Positions 1 through 5,277 of a stretch of 6,632 nucleotides of DNA are shown piece by piece; the stretch's first letter is position 1; every line of letters begins with the position of its first letter. The notes beneath the pieces are model-generated. The model was given only the letters and a program-made list of their open reading frames with translations. It did no database searches and was not told the DNA's origin. The position numbers and the translations under genes were made by a program. Location: positions 1 to 6,632 of the forward strand of contig JALRKU010000036.1 in assembly GCA_023254755.1 (NCBI GenBank). The letters run 5' to 3'. The DNA is from Aeromicrobium sp. (GTDB lineage: Bacteria > Actinomycetota > Actinomycetes > Propionibacteriales > Nocardioidaceae).

Positions 1-692
1 GCGACCTGCTCGAGGCCAACGGCGCGATCTTCACCGAGCAGGGCAAGGCGCTCAACGAGGTCGCCGCCGACGACGTCCGCATCGGCGTCACCGGCAACCC
101 GGCCAACACCAACGCCCTCATCGCGCTGCGCAACGCGCCCGACATCCCGGCCGAGCGGTTCAGCGCCCTGACCCGCCTGGACCACAACCGCGCGATCAGC
201 CAGCTCGCCGCCAGGACCGGTGCCAAGGTCGCCGACATCAAGCGCATGACGATCTGGGGCAACCACTCCGCGACGCAGTACCCGGACCTGTTCCACGCCG
301 AGGTCGGCGGTCGCAACGCCGCCGAGGTCGTCGACGACCAGGCGTGGATCGAGAACGACTTCATCCCGACCGTCGCCAAGCGCGGCGCGGCGATCATCGA
401 GGCTCGAGGCGCCTCGTCGGCCGCGTCGGCCGCGTCGGCGACGATCGATGCCGCCCGCGACTGGCTGACCGCCAGCGCCGACGACGACTGGGTCTCGATG
501 GCGGTGCCGTCCGACGGGTCCTACGGCACCCCCGAGGGCGTCGTCTACTCCTTCCCGGTCACCACCAAGGGCGGCGACTGGGAGATCGTCCAGGGACTCG
601 ACATCGACGACTTCAGCCGTGAGCGCATCGATGCCACGGCGACCGAGCTCGTCGAGGAGCGCGACGCGGTGCAGGCCCTGGGTCTGATCTGA
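1..692 (+). CDS. mdh: Malate dehydrogenase, C-terminal part (5' end outside window)
   Basis: This enzyme interconverts malate and oxaloacetate with NAD(H) in the TCA cycle, in the cytosol. The frame is open from position 3 and gives 229 residues before TGA at 690-692. The usual length is about 330, so roughly the first 100 residues, including the N-terminal dinucleotide-binding glycine motif, lie to the left. Visible landmarks are the GNPANTN segment of the nucleotide/substrate site (about 93-113), LTRLDHNRA with the catalytic-pair Asp (codon 180-182) and a substrate-binding Arg, and GNHSATQYPD with the catalytic His (codon 264-266). The C-terminal part has RGASSAASAA and VPSDGSYGTPEGVVYSFPV, typical of the actinobacterial/cytosolic-type MDH group rather than the lactate-dehydrogenase-like group. 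An internal ATG at 246 is not the start, because conserved sequence continues upstream of it. The last codons (Leu-Gly-Leu-Ile-stop) belong to a short tandem repeat. Confidence 0.96.
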   Translation, partial: DLLEANGAIFTEQGKALNEVAADDVRIGVTGNPANTNALIALRNAPDIPAERFSALTRLDHNRAISQLAARTGAKVADIKRMTIWGNHSATQYPDLFHAEVGGRNAAEVVDDQAWIENDFIPTVAKRGAAIIEARGASSAASAASATIDAARDWLTASADDDWVSMAVPSDGSYGTPEGVVYSFPVTTKGGDWEIVQGLDIDDFSRERIDATATELVEERDAVQALGLI

Positions 693-730
693 GCGGTCTG
701 ATCTGAGCTGGGCCTGATCTGAGCTGAGCT
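681..730. repeat. Short tandem repeat spanning the mdh stop codon
   Basis: The 14-mer GGTCTGATCTGAGC occurs at 681-694 and 695-708, and again at 711-724 with one change (T to C at the third base). The core CTGATCTGAGC is identical in all three copies (684-694, 698-708, 714-724), and a partial TGAGCT follows. The first copy encodes the last residues of malate dehydrogenase and its TGA. The third copy, read with its upstream CTG, again spells Leu-Gly-Leu-Ile-stop (CTG GGC CTG ATC TGA). Each copy carries two TGA triplets, so stops follow in all three frames. This looks like tandem duplication of the gene end by replication slippage. No function is implied. Confidence 0.85.
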
Positions 731-801
731 GCCCCCGCCCGGTTCCTTGTCACGAGGCGGGCGTTGCGACCCGGGGTTCGTGGGGACAACCGGGCTCGGT
801 G

Positions 802-833
802 CGCTGGTTCCCCGGCGAGCCTGGGAATCAGCG
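802..833. terminator. Hairpin between convergent mdh and folD-DUF3017, candidate bidirectional terminator
   Basis: CGCTGGTTCCC (802-812) pairs with GGGAATCAGCG (823-833) to give an 11-bp stem with one G-T wobble. The 10-nt loop can add two further G-C pairs (814-815 with 820-821). It lies between genes that converge, so it could end transcripts from both sides. Neither strand has a T-tract after the stem. This weakens a classical Rho-independent call, but many proposed actinobacterial terminators lack a clear U-tail. Confidence 0.55.
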
Positions 834-849
834 ACGCGCGAGGCGCGTC
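833..849. terminator. Second hairpin touching the DUF3017 stop codon
   Basis: GACGCGC (833-839) and GCGCGTC (843-849) form a perfect 7-bp stem with a GAG loop. It follows directly on the preceding hairpin, shares base 833 with it, and includes two bases of the DUF3017 stop codon (TGA, 850-848 on the minus strand). It may work with the larger hairpin as a compound terminator or mRNA 3'-end stabiliser. No T-tract follows. GC-rich DNA makes short stems common, so this is weaker evidence than the larger hairpin. Confidence 0.35.
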
Positions 850-1129
850 AGGACGCGGGCGGCGGGACGACGACGGCGAGGACGACGAGGCTCGCGCCGA
901 GCAGCATCGTCCACACGACGTCGAAGGTCTTGCCGCGCACGCGGAGCATGCCGACGTGGTCCTGCGGCACGATCATGCGCAGCAGCGACGCCGCGACGAA
1001 GGTCCCGCCCAGCACGGCGAGTCCGAGGCGCCACGACCCGACGACGACCAGCCCCAGTCCGACGCCGGTGGCCAGCAGGAGGACCAGGTAGGCCTGCGAT
1101 CCGCGGCTGCGCGGCATCGGGATCCCCAC
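848..1129 (-). CDS. DUF3017-family small membrane protein
   Basis: This is a 93-residue protein of unknown function, recognised as DUF3017 from its size, topology and position between folD and mdh. Three hydrophobic segments are visible at about residues 14-31, 36-54 and 68-88. Between helices 2 and 3 lies a polar loop, VPQDHVGMLRVRGKTFDV, which resembles the most conserved part of the family (a Pro-x-x-x-x-Gly-x-Leu-x-Val-Arg pattern). The protein is expected in the cytoplasmic membrane, without a cleavable signal peptide. The chosen GTG start (1129-1127) lies 1 nt after the folD TGA, which favours translational coupling. An in-frame ATG four codons in (1117-1115), preceded by GGGGAT, is a real alternative and would give 89 residues. 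It is probably cotranscribed with folD. The link to folate or purine metabolism is by neighbourhood only. Confidence 0.85.
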   Translation of the reverse strand: MGIPMPRSRGSQAYLVLLLATGVGLGLVVVGSWRLGLAVLGGTFVAASLLRMIVPQDHVGMLRVRGKTFDVVWTMLLGASLVVLAVVVPPPAS

Positions 1130-1130
1130 G

Positions 1131-1994
1131 TCAGGAGTCCCGGTCGAGGATCTTCTCGGCCTCGTCGACGACGTTGCTCAGCAGCATCGCGCGGGTCATC
1201 GGGCCGACGCCGCCGGGGTTCGGGGCGACCCAGTCCGCGACGTCCCAGACGCCGGGGTCGAGGTCGCCGACGATCTTGCCCTCGTCGTCGCGGCTGACGC
1301 CGACGTCGAGCAGGGCCGCTCCGGGCTTGACCATCTCGGGGGTGATGATGCCGGGCACACCCGCCGCCGCGATCACGATGTCGGCGCGCGCGACCTCGGC
1401 GGCGAGGTCCTGCGTGCCGGTGTGGCACAGGGTGACGGTGGCGTTCTCGGTGCGACGCGTGAGCAGCAGGCCCATGGGCCGACCGACCGTGATGCCGCGA
1501 CCGACCACCACGACGTGCTGGCCCGCGATGGGCACCTCGTGCCGGCGCAGCAGCTCGACGATGCCACGCGGCGTGCAGGGCAGCGGAGCCTCCTCGCCGA
1601 GCACGAGCCAGCCGAGGTTGGTGGGGTGCAGGCCGTCGGCGTCCTTGGCCGGATCGATGCGGCCGATGACGGCGTTCTCGTCGAGTCCGCGCGGCAGCGG
1701 CAGCTGGACGATGTAGGTCGTGCACGCGGGGTCGGCGTTGAGCTGGTCGACCGCTGCCTCGACGTCGGCCTGCGACGCGGTGGCCGGCACGTCGATGCGG
1801 ATCGAGGTGATGCCCACCTCGGCGCAGTCCTTGTGCTTGGCGCCGACGTACCAGTGCGAGCCGGGGTCGTCGCCGACCAGGATGGTGCCGAGGCCGGGGA
1901 CGATCCCGCGGTCGCGCAGCGCCGCGACCCGTCCGGTGAGCTCGGTCTTGATCTCCTGGGCCACGGCCTTGCCGTCGAGGATCTGAGCGGTCAC
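1131..1994 (-). CDS. folD: Bifunctional methylene-THF dehydrogenase / methenyl-THF cyclohydrolase FolD
   Basis: FolD oxidises 5,10-methylene-THF to methenyl-THF with NADP and hydrolyses it to 10-formyl-THF, the one-carbon donor for purine synthesis (including PurH) and Met-tRNA formylation. It is cytosolic and usually a homodimer. The 287 residues match the family length. The N-terminal catalytic domain has Y49-V-x-x-K53 with the catalytic Lys, VQLPLP with Gln97, and DPAKDADGLHP with Asp120. The NADP-binding domain has VVVVGRGITVGRPMG (161-175). PGGVGPMT at 260-267 is the C-terminal family signature. The GRGITVGRP form of the nucleotide loop is the actinobacterial type. The start is GTG (1994-1992), with GGAAGA on the minus strand about 9 nt upstream as ribosome binding site. 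The gene diverges from the YbaK gene with only 32 nt between starts and is followed by DUF3017 after 1 nt. Confidence 0.97.
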   Translation of the reverse strand: MTAQILDGKAVAQEIKTELTGRVAALRDRGIVPGLGTILVGDDPGSHWYVGAKHKDCAEVGITSIRIDVPATASQADVEAAVDQLNADPACTTYIVQLPLPRGLDENAVIGRIDPAKDADGLHPTNLGWLVLGEEAPLPCTPRGIVELLRRHEVPIAGQHVVVVGRGITVGRPMGLLLTRRTENATVTLCHTGTQDLAAEVARADIVIAAAGVPGIITPEMVKPGAALLDVGVSRDDEGKIVGDLDPGVWDVADWVAPNPGGVGPMTRAMLLSNVVDEAEKILDRDS

Positions 1995-2026
1995 GGTGCA
2001 GAGTCTTCCATGCCTACGATCGGGCC
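1995..2026 (+). promoter_or_regulatory. Divergent intergenic region with candidate leaderless -10 element for the YbaK gene
   Basis: Only 32 nt separate the folD GTG from the rightward ATG at 2027. On the plus strand TACGAT (2015-2020) fits the actinobacterial TANNNT -10 consensus. Its last base is 7 nt before the A of ATG, so transcription would begin at or next to the start codon. No Shine-Dalgarno sequence precedes that ATG, which agrees with leaderless translation. There is no convincing -35 at the expected distance; bases near 1991-1997 lie inside the folD start. On the minus strand GGAAGA is the folD ribosome binding site, so the folD promoter probably lies further upstream, inside the YbaK gene. 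This is inference from motif and spacing only. Confidence 0.5.
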
Positions 2027-2575
2027 ATGACGGTCCGCCTCGGAAGCCTCGACCTGACCCCCTACGACGCGTCGCTCGTGGCTCCCCCGACCGCGGCGCT
2101 CCTGGCCACGCGCCCCGACCTGGCCGGTCCCGCCGTCACCGTCGCGATCGACCCGGGCCTGGCCGACACCGCCGCCCTGACCGAGCACTTCGACCTCGCG
2201 CCCGAGGTGTCGGGCAACTGCATCGTGCTCCTCGGCCGCCGCGCCGGAGAGGAGCGGGTCGCAGCGTGCGTCGTGCTGTCCCACACCCGTGCCGACGTCA
2301 ACGGCACCGCCCGGCGGGCGATCGAGGCCCGCAAGGTCTCGTTCGCGCCGCAGGACCGCGCCGTCGACATGACCGGGATGGAGCACGGTGGCATCACGCC
2401 GGTCGGGCTCCCCGCGGACTGGCCGATCCTCGTCGACGCCGCCGTGCTCGACCAGCCCTGGGTCCTCCTGGGCAGCGGCCTGCGCCGCTCGAAGCTGGCT
2501 CTGCCCGGGGCGCTCGTCGCCGATCTGCCGGGGGCCGTCGTCGTCGAGGGTCTGGGACGGCCCGCCGGCGATTGA
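2027..2575 (+). CDS. YbaK/EbsC-domain protein (aminoacyl-tRNA deacylase-like)
   Basis: The 182-residue protein carries the YbaK / prolyl-tRNA-synthetase-associated fold, whose characterised members hydrolyse mischarged tRNAs (such as Cys-tRNA-Pro or Ala-tRNA-Pro) in the cytosol. The match rests on residues about 60-177: a hydrophobic strand GNCIVLLGRR (63-72), HTRADVNG (86-93), ARKVSFAPQD (101-110), TGMEHGGITPVGLP (116-129), then VLLGSGLRRSKLALPG and a final GAVVVEGL. The order and spacing of the GG-x-x-P-x-G-LP and GSG-x-R motifs are those of YbaK. The Lys that is catalytic in YbaK normally lies in the first strand (a KTL-like motif); that strand reads GNCIVLL here, so canonical deacylase activity is doubtful. 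The roughly 60-residue N-terminal part is less conserved. The ATG is chosen because the frame has no better start and a -10-like TACGAT sits just upstream. It is the first gene of a three-gene rightward block. Confidence 0.85.
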   Translation: MTVRLGSLDLTPYDASLVAPPTAALLATRPDLAGPAVTVAIDPGLADTAALTEHFDLAPEVSGNCIVLLGRRAGEERVAACVVLSHTRADVNGTARRAIEARKVSFAPQDRAVDMTGMEHGGITPVGLPADWPILVDAAVLDQPWVLLGSGLRRSKLALPGALVADLPGAVVVEGLGRPAGD

Positions 2576-2603
2576 CCACGCCTCGGCCGGGTACCGGAAC
2601 GAC

Positions 2604-3800
2604 ATGGACCGACGGACCGACTACCTCGTCGTCGGCGGCGGCATGGCGGCCGACGCCGCGGCACGCGGCATCCGGGACGTCGATCCCGACGGCACGATCC
2701 TGATCGTGGGCGCCGACGAGGACCCGCCCGTGCGCCGACCTGCGCTCTCCAAGGACCTCTGGACCGACGACGACACGACTCCGACGGACGTCCTGCTCGG
2801 CACCGCCGACGCCACGGGAGCGACCCTGCTCACCGGCACCGAGGTGACGGGCCTCGACCCCGACGCCCACCAGGCGACCACGGCGAGCGGCACCATCGCC
2901 TACCGCGTCGCCCTCCTGGCGACCGGCGGTCGCCCCCGTGTGCTCGACGACGTGCCCCCGGGTGACCGCGTCGTCTACTTCCGCACGCTCGCCGACTACC
3001 GGCGCCTGAGACGGCTCGCGCAGCGCGGCAGCCACGTCGTCGTGGTCGGCGGCGGGTACATCGGCTCCGAGGTGACCGCGGCCCTCGCGCAGAACGGCGT
3101 CGACGTGACCATGGTCTTCCCCGAGGACGCACCGGGCGGCGGGCGGTTCGTGCCGGAGATCGCCGACCAGGTCTCCCGCCGCTACGCCGACGCCGGTGTG
3201 GACCTTCGGCAAGGCCGCACCGTGACGTCCACCATGAGCGACGACGACGAGGTCACCGTGACGCTCGACGACGGGACGACCCTCACCGCGACGGCCGTGG
3301 TCGTCGGGCTGGGCGTCACGCCGGACACGTCCCTCGCCGAGGCCGCCGGGATCGCCCTGTGCGACGACGGCGGGGTGCTGGTCGACGAGCACCTGCGCAC
3401 CTCGGCGCCCGACGTGCTCGCGGCCGGCGACGTCGCGAGCTTCGTCGATCCGCGCCTCGGGCGCCGCCGCGTCGAGCACGAGGACAACGCGACGACGATG
3501 GGCGAGGCCGCGGGGCGCGTGATGGCCGGCGAGGACGTCGCCTACCAGCACACGCCGTTCTTCTACTCCGACCTGTTCGACCTGGGGTACGAGGCGGTCG
3601 GACGTCTCGACCCGACGCTCGAGACCGTCGTCGACCACCCGACCGACGACGGCACCGTCGTCTACCACCTCGACGACGGCCGCGTGGTCGGCGTGCTGCT
3701 GTGGAACGTGTGGGACTCGGTCGACGCGGCCCGCGACCTCGTCGCCCGTCCCGATCCACCCGACGACCTGACCGGACTCATCCCGAAGGGGGACGCATGA
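2604..3800 (+). CDS. AIF-like FAD/NAD(P)-dependent oxidoreductase
   Basis: This 398-residue flavoprotein belongs to the two-dinucleotide-binding-domain disulfide-reductase-like superfamily and probably uses NAD(P)H to reduce a quinone, ferredoxin-like or small electrophilic acceptor in the cytosol. The order is: FAD-binding Rossmann motif VVGGGMAAD (9-17); RRPALSKDLW near residue 44, a flavin-contact motif of ferredoxin-reductase/AIF relatives; ATGGRPR closing the first FAD segment; NAD(P) motif VVVGGGYIGSE from about 146 (GGGYIG at 149-154); GLGVTPDT; then AAGD at 273-276, the second FAD motif. The C-terminal domain includes PFFYSDLFDLGYEAVG from 318, which resembles AIF-type rather than thioredoxin-reductase-type enzymes. 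No CxxC redox pair is present, and I see only one Cys. The frame is open further upstream, but ATG 2604 puts the Rossmann motif at the N-terminus, has GGAA just upstream (2596-2599) and avoids overlap with the previous gene, which ends 28 nt before. Its substrate is unknown. Confidence 0.88.
   Translation: MDRRTDYLVVGGGMAADAAARGIRDVDPDGTILIVGADEDPPVRRPALSKDLWTDDDTTPTDVLLGTADATGATLLTGTEVTGLDPDAHQATTASGTIAYRVALLATGGRPRVLDDVPPGDRVVYFRTLADYRRLRRLAQRGSHVVVVGGGYIGSEVTAALAQNGVDVTMVFPEDAPGGGRFVPEIADQVSRRYADAGVDLRQGRTVTSTMSDDDEVTVTLDDGTTLTATAVVVGLGVTPDTSLAEAAGIALCDDGGVLVDEHLRTSAPDVLAAGDVASFVDPRLGRRRVEHEDNATTMGEAAGRVMAGEDVAYQHTPFFYSDLFDLGYEAVGRLDPTLETVVDHPTDDGTVVYHLDDGRVVGVLLWNVWDSVDAARDLVARPDPPDDLTGLIPKGDA
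3788..3800 (+). promoter_or_regulatory. Ribosome binding site and ATGA coupling of oxidoreductase to DJ-1 gene
   Basis: A purine run, GGGGGA (3788-3793), lies 3 nt before ATG 3797. The overlap ATGA contains both the DJ-1 start (3797-3799) and the oxidoreductase stop TGA (3798-3800). This fixes the DJ-1 start although its frame stays open for more than 400 nt upstream, and it predicts coupled translation. Confidence 0.8.
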
Positions 3801-4375
3801 CCGTCACCGATGCACGGATCGCCATCATCGCGACCGACTGGTTCGAGGAGCCCGAGCTGCTCGTGCCCCGCGACCGACTGCGCGAAGCGGGCGCCACCGT
3901 CACCGTCCACGCCCCGGCCGACGTGGCGGGCGGCGACTCGCCCACCATCCAGGCCGTCAGCGGCGACACCGAGCCGACGCAGAAGGTCCCGGTCGACGGC
4001 ACCGTCGAGGACCTCGACGCCGCGTCGATCGACGCGCTCGTGGTTCCCGGCGGCACGGTCAACGCCGACCGGCTGCGGGGCCACCAACCGGCCCAGCGCC
4101 TGGTGCAGGAGATGCTCGACGCCGGCAAACCCGTGGCCGTGATCTGCCACGGCCCGTGGCTCCTCGTGTCGGCGGGGGTCACCGAGGGCCGTCGGCTGAC
4201 GAGCTTCGCGAGCCTGCGCGACGACCTCGTCAACGCGGGCGCGCAGTGGGTCGACGAGCCGGTCGTGGTCGACGGATCGCTGATCACGAGTCGTGACCCC
4301 GACGACCTCCCGGTCTTCGTCGACGCCCTGCTCGCCGCGCTCGACGAGCCGACCCGGGCCGAGCGCTCGAGCTAG
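3797..4375 (+). CDS. DJ-1/PfpI family protein (class I glutamine amidotransferase-like)
   Basis: This 192-residue protein has the DJ-1/PfpI fold. Members have been reported as stress-response glyoxalases/deglycases or proteases, and the true activity is debated. Visible landmarks are the N-terminal strand IAIIATDWFEEPEL with the conserved Glu17, DALVVPGG before the central turn, and AVICHGPWLL with the nucleophilic Cys117-His118 elbow. TSFASLRDDLVNAGAQWVDEPVVVDGSLITSRDPDDLPVF follows, the usual C-terminal PfpI pattern. It is somewhat longer than the 166-residue archaeal PfpI and close to actinobacterial relatives. The ATG overlaps the oxidoreductase TGA (ATGA, 3797-3800), with GGGGGA (3788-3793) as a strong ribosome binding site, so the two are translationally coupled and probably work together. 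The TAG stop shares bases with the stop of the convergent EamA gene. Confidence 0.92.
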   Translation: MTVTDARIAIIATDWFEEPELLVPRDRLREAGATVTVHAPADVAGGDSPTIQAVSGDTEPTQKVPVDGTVEDLDAASIDALVVPGGTVNADRLRGHQPAQRLVQEMLDAGKPVAVICHGPWLLVSAGVTEGRRLTSFASLRDDLVNAGAQWVDEPVVVDGSLITSRDPDDLPVFVDALLAALDEPTRAERSS

Positions 4376-4393
4376 ACGGGCGGGCGCTCGGCC
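4357..4393. terminator. Hairpin across the shared stop codons of the DJ-1 and EamA genes
   Basis: GGCCGAGCGCTCG (4357-4369) pairs with CGGGCGCTCGGCC (4381-4393): 13 bp with one G-T wobble and an 11-nt loop that contains the CTAG of both stop codons. Both arms are coding: the left arm is the end of the DJ-1 gene and the right arm the end of the EamA gene. With no spacer between these convergent genes, it is the obvious candidate for a bidirectional terminator. No T-tract follows on either strand. Confidence 0.6.
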
Positions 4394-5275
4394 TCGGCGA
4401 TCGGGCGACGCTGGGCCAGGGCGAGCACGGCGACGGCACCGAGCACCAGCACCCCGCCGACCAGCTGGGTCAGCCCGAGAGACTCGTCGAGGAAGACCAG
4501 GGCGAGGACGACGGTGACGACCGGCTCGGCGGTCGACAGCACGGAGGTCGCCGTGGGTCCCAGCAGCCTCAGCCCGGCGAAGAAGGCCAGGATCGCCACG
4601 ACGCTGCCCACCACGGCGATGGCGGCGACCGAGAGCCACCCACGGCCGGTCGCCGGGAACGTCTGCGGATGCCCCGAGAGGATCAGCGCCAGCACCGCGA
4701 GTCCCGTCACCCCCGCGGCGGCGGTGCAGACCACCGTCGTCACGGTCACCGGGTCGAGGCCCGCGGTCACGACCGAGCCGGTCACGATGTAGACCGAGTA
4801 GATCACCGCGGCGCCGACGCCCAGGGCGAATGCCGAGAGGTCGGCCGGTGCCTCCACCGACGACCAACGCCGTGCCGACCAGCGACGTGAGCAGCGCGAT
4901 CACGACGACGACCGTGGGTCGCTCGCGCAGGAAGACGGCGGCCAGCACGGTCACGAACGCCGGGTAGAGGTACAGCAGCAGCGCCACGAGACTCGCGTCG
5001 GCGTGCTCGAGCGCGACGAAGTAGCAGGTCGCCTGACCCACGTACCCGACGCCGCCCATCACCGCGACCGGCCAGATCCGCCGCCAGGGAGGCAGACCGA
5101 CGCCGCGGACGCCGAGCACGACGGCGAGCAGCGCCGCCGCGATCGCGAACCGCACGAGGACGAGCGGCATCGTGTCGACGCCGTCCTGCTGCGCCCACCG
5201 CCCGAACAGCGCCATCGAGCCGAACCCGGCGGCGGACGCGAGCACCAGCAGCGCGCCGCGCCCCCGCACGGGCAT
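4372..5275 (-). pseudogene. EamA/DMT-family transporter split by a one-base frameshift
   Basis: This is a drug/metabolite-transporter (EamA) family membrane protein, expected to have ten helices from two five-helix EamA repeats and to export or import a small metabolite; the substrate is unknown. The first 139 residues (5275 to 4859) hold five hydrophobic segments, near 7-27, 37-56, 68-89, 93-116 and 121-139, with the typical YLYPAFVTVLAAVFLRERPT. The frame then changes by one base. The second repeat is read from about 4857 to TAG at 4374-4372: 161 residues with five more segments and the matching STAEPVVTVVLALVFLDE. Together they give 300 residues, the normal family length, so one extra base (or two missing) is the simplest explanation. 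Unshifted, the first frame runs on through antisense sequence of the DJ-1 gene. The second half could begin at GTG 4857, but no ribosome binding site precedes it. The start ATG overlaps the purH stop (TGATG). Whether this is a true pseudogene or a sequencing error cannot be decided here. Confidence 0.82.
4851..4866 (-). other. Frameshift site in the EamA gene
   Basis: On the minus strand the upstream frame reads Leu-Val-Val up to base 4859. Skipping base 4858 continues as Val-Glu-Ala-Pro-Ala-Asp-Leu into the second EamA repeat. The local sequence GTCGTCGGTGGAGGC is G-rich and repetitive, which suits slippage or a base-calling error. It has no evident slippery heptamer or re-pairing option, so programmed frameshifting is unlikely. 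Confidence 0.75.
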
Positions 5276-5277
5276 CA
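5273..5277 (-). promoter_or_regulatory. TGATG stop-start overlap joining purH and the EamA gene
   Basis: On the minus strand the purH stop TGA (5277-5275) and the EamA ATG (5275-5273) share the A at 5275. There is no clear Shine-Dalgarno sequence before this ATG, so reinitiation by ribosomes ending purH is the likely way the transporter is translated. This supports the chosen EamA start. Confidence 0.75.

Noticed and set aside
417..440. 9-bp repeat TCGGCCGCG inside mdh
   Set aside because: It encodes the Ser-Ala-Ala segment that is a normal conserved feature of this malate dehydrogenase group, and codon bias explains the DNA repeat.
734..761. CCCGCC / GGCGGG hairpin just after the mdh stop region
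   Set aside because: It has only 6 bp with a 16-nt loop and no T-tract. Such pairings are frequent by chance in this GC-rich DNA; the 802-833 stem is much better.
770..794. CCCGG / CCGGG pairing between mdh and the hairpins
   Set aside because: A 5-bp stem with a 15-nt loop is not distinguishable from chance.
799..1716. A 305-residue plus-strand frame opposite DUF3017 and folD
   Set aside because: It is a Ser/Arg/Pro-rich shadow of folD with no domain, and its start lies next to the terminator hairpin.
2394..3668. A 424-residue minus-strand frame opposite the oxidoreductase
   Set aside because: It is antisense to a clear FAD/NAD(P) protein, and its composition (Val, Gly, Arg, Asp, His) is that of a GC-driven shadow.
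4851..4866. Programmed ribosomal frameshifting in the EamA gene
   Set aside because: There is no slippery heptamer, no stop or rare codon at the shift site and no re-pairing option for tRNA-Val. Mutation or sequencing error is simpler.
3662..5275. A 537-residue minus-strand reading frame starting at the EamA ATG
   Set aside because: Only the first 139 residues look like a protein family. The rest is Arg/Gly/Asp-rich translation antisense to the DJ-1 and oxidoreductase genes, arising because the frameshift enters an open shadow frame.
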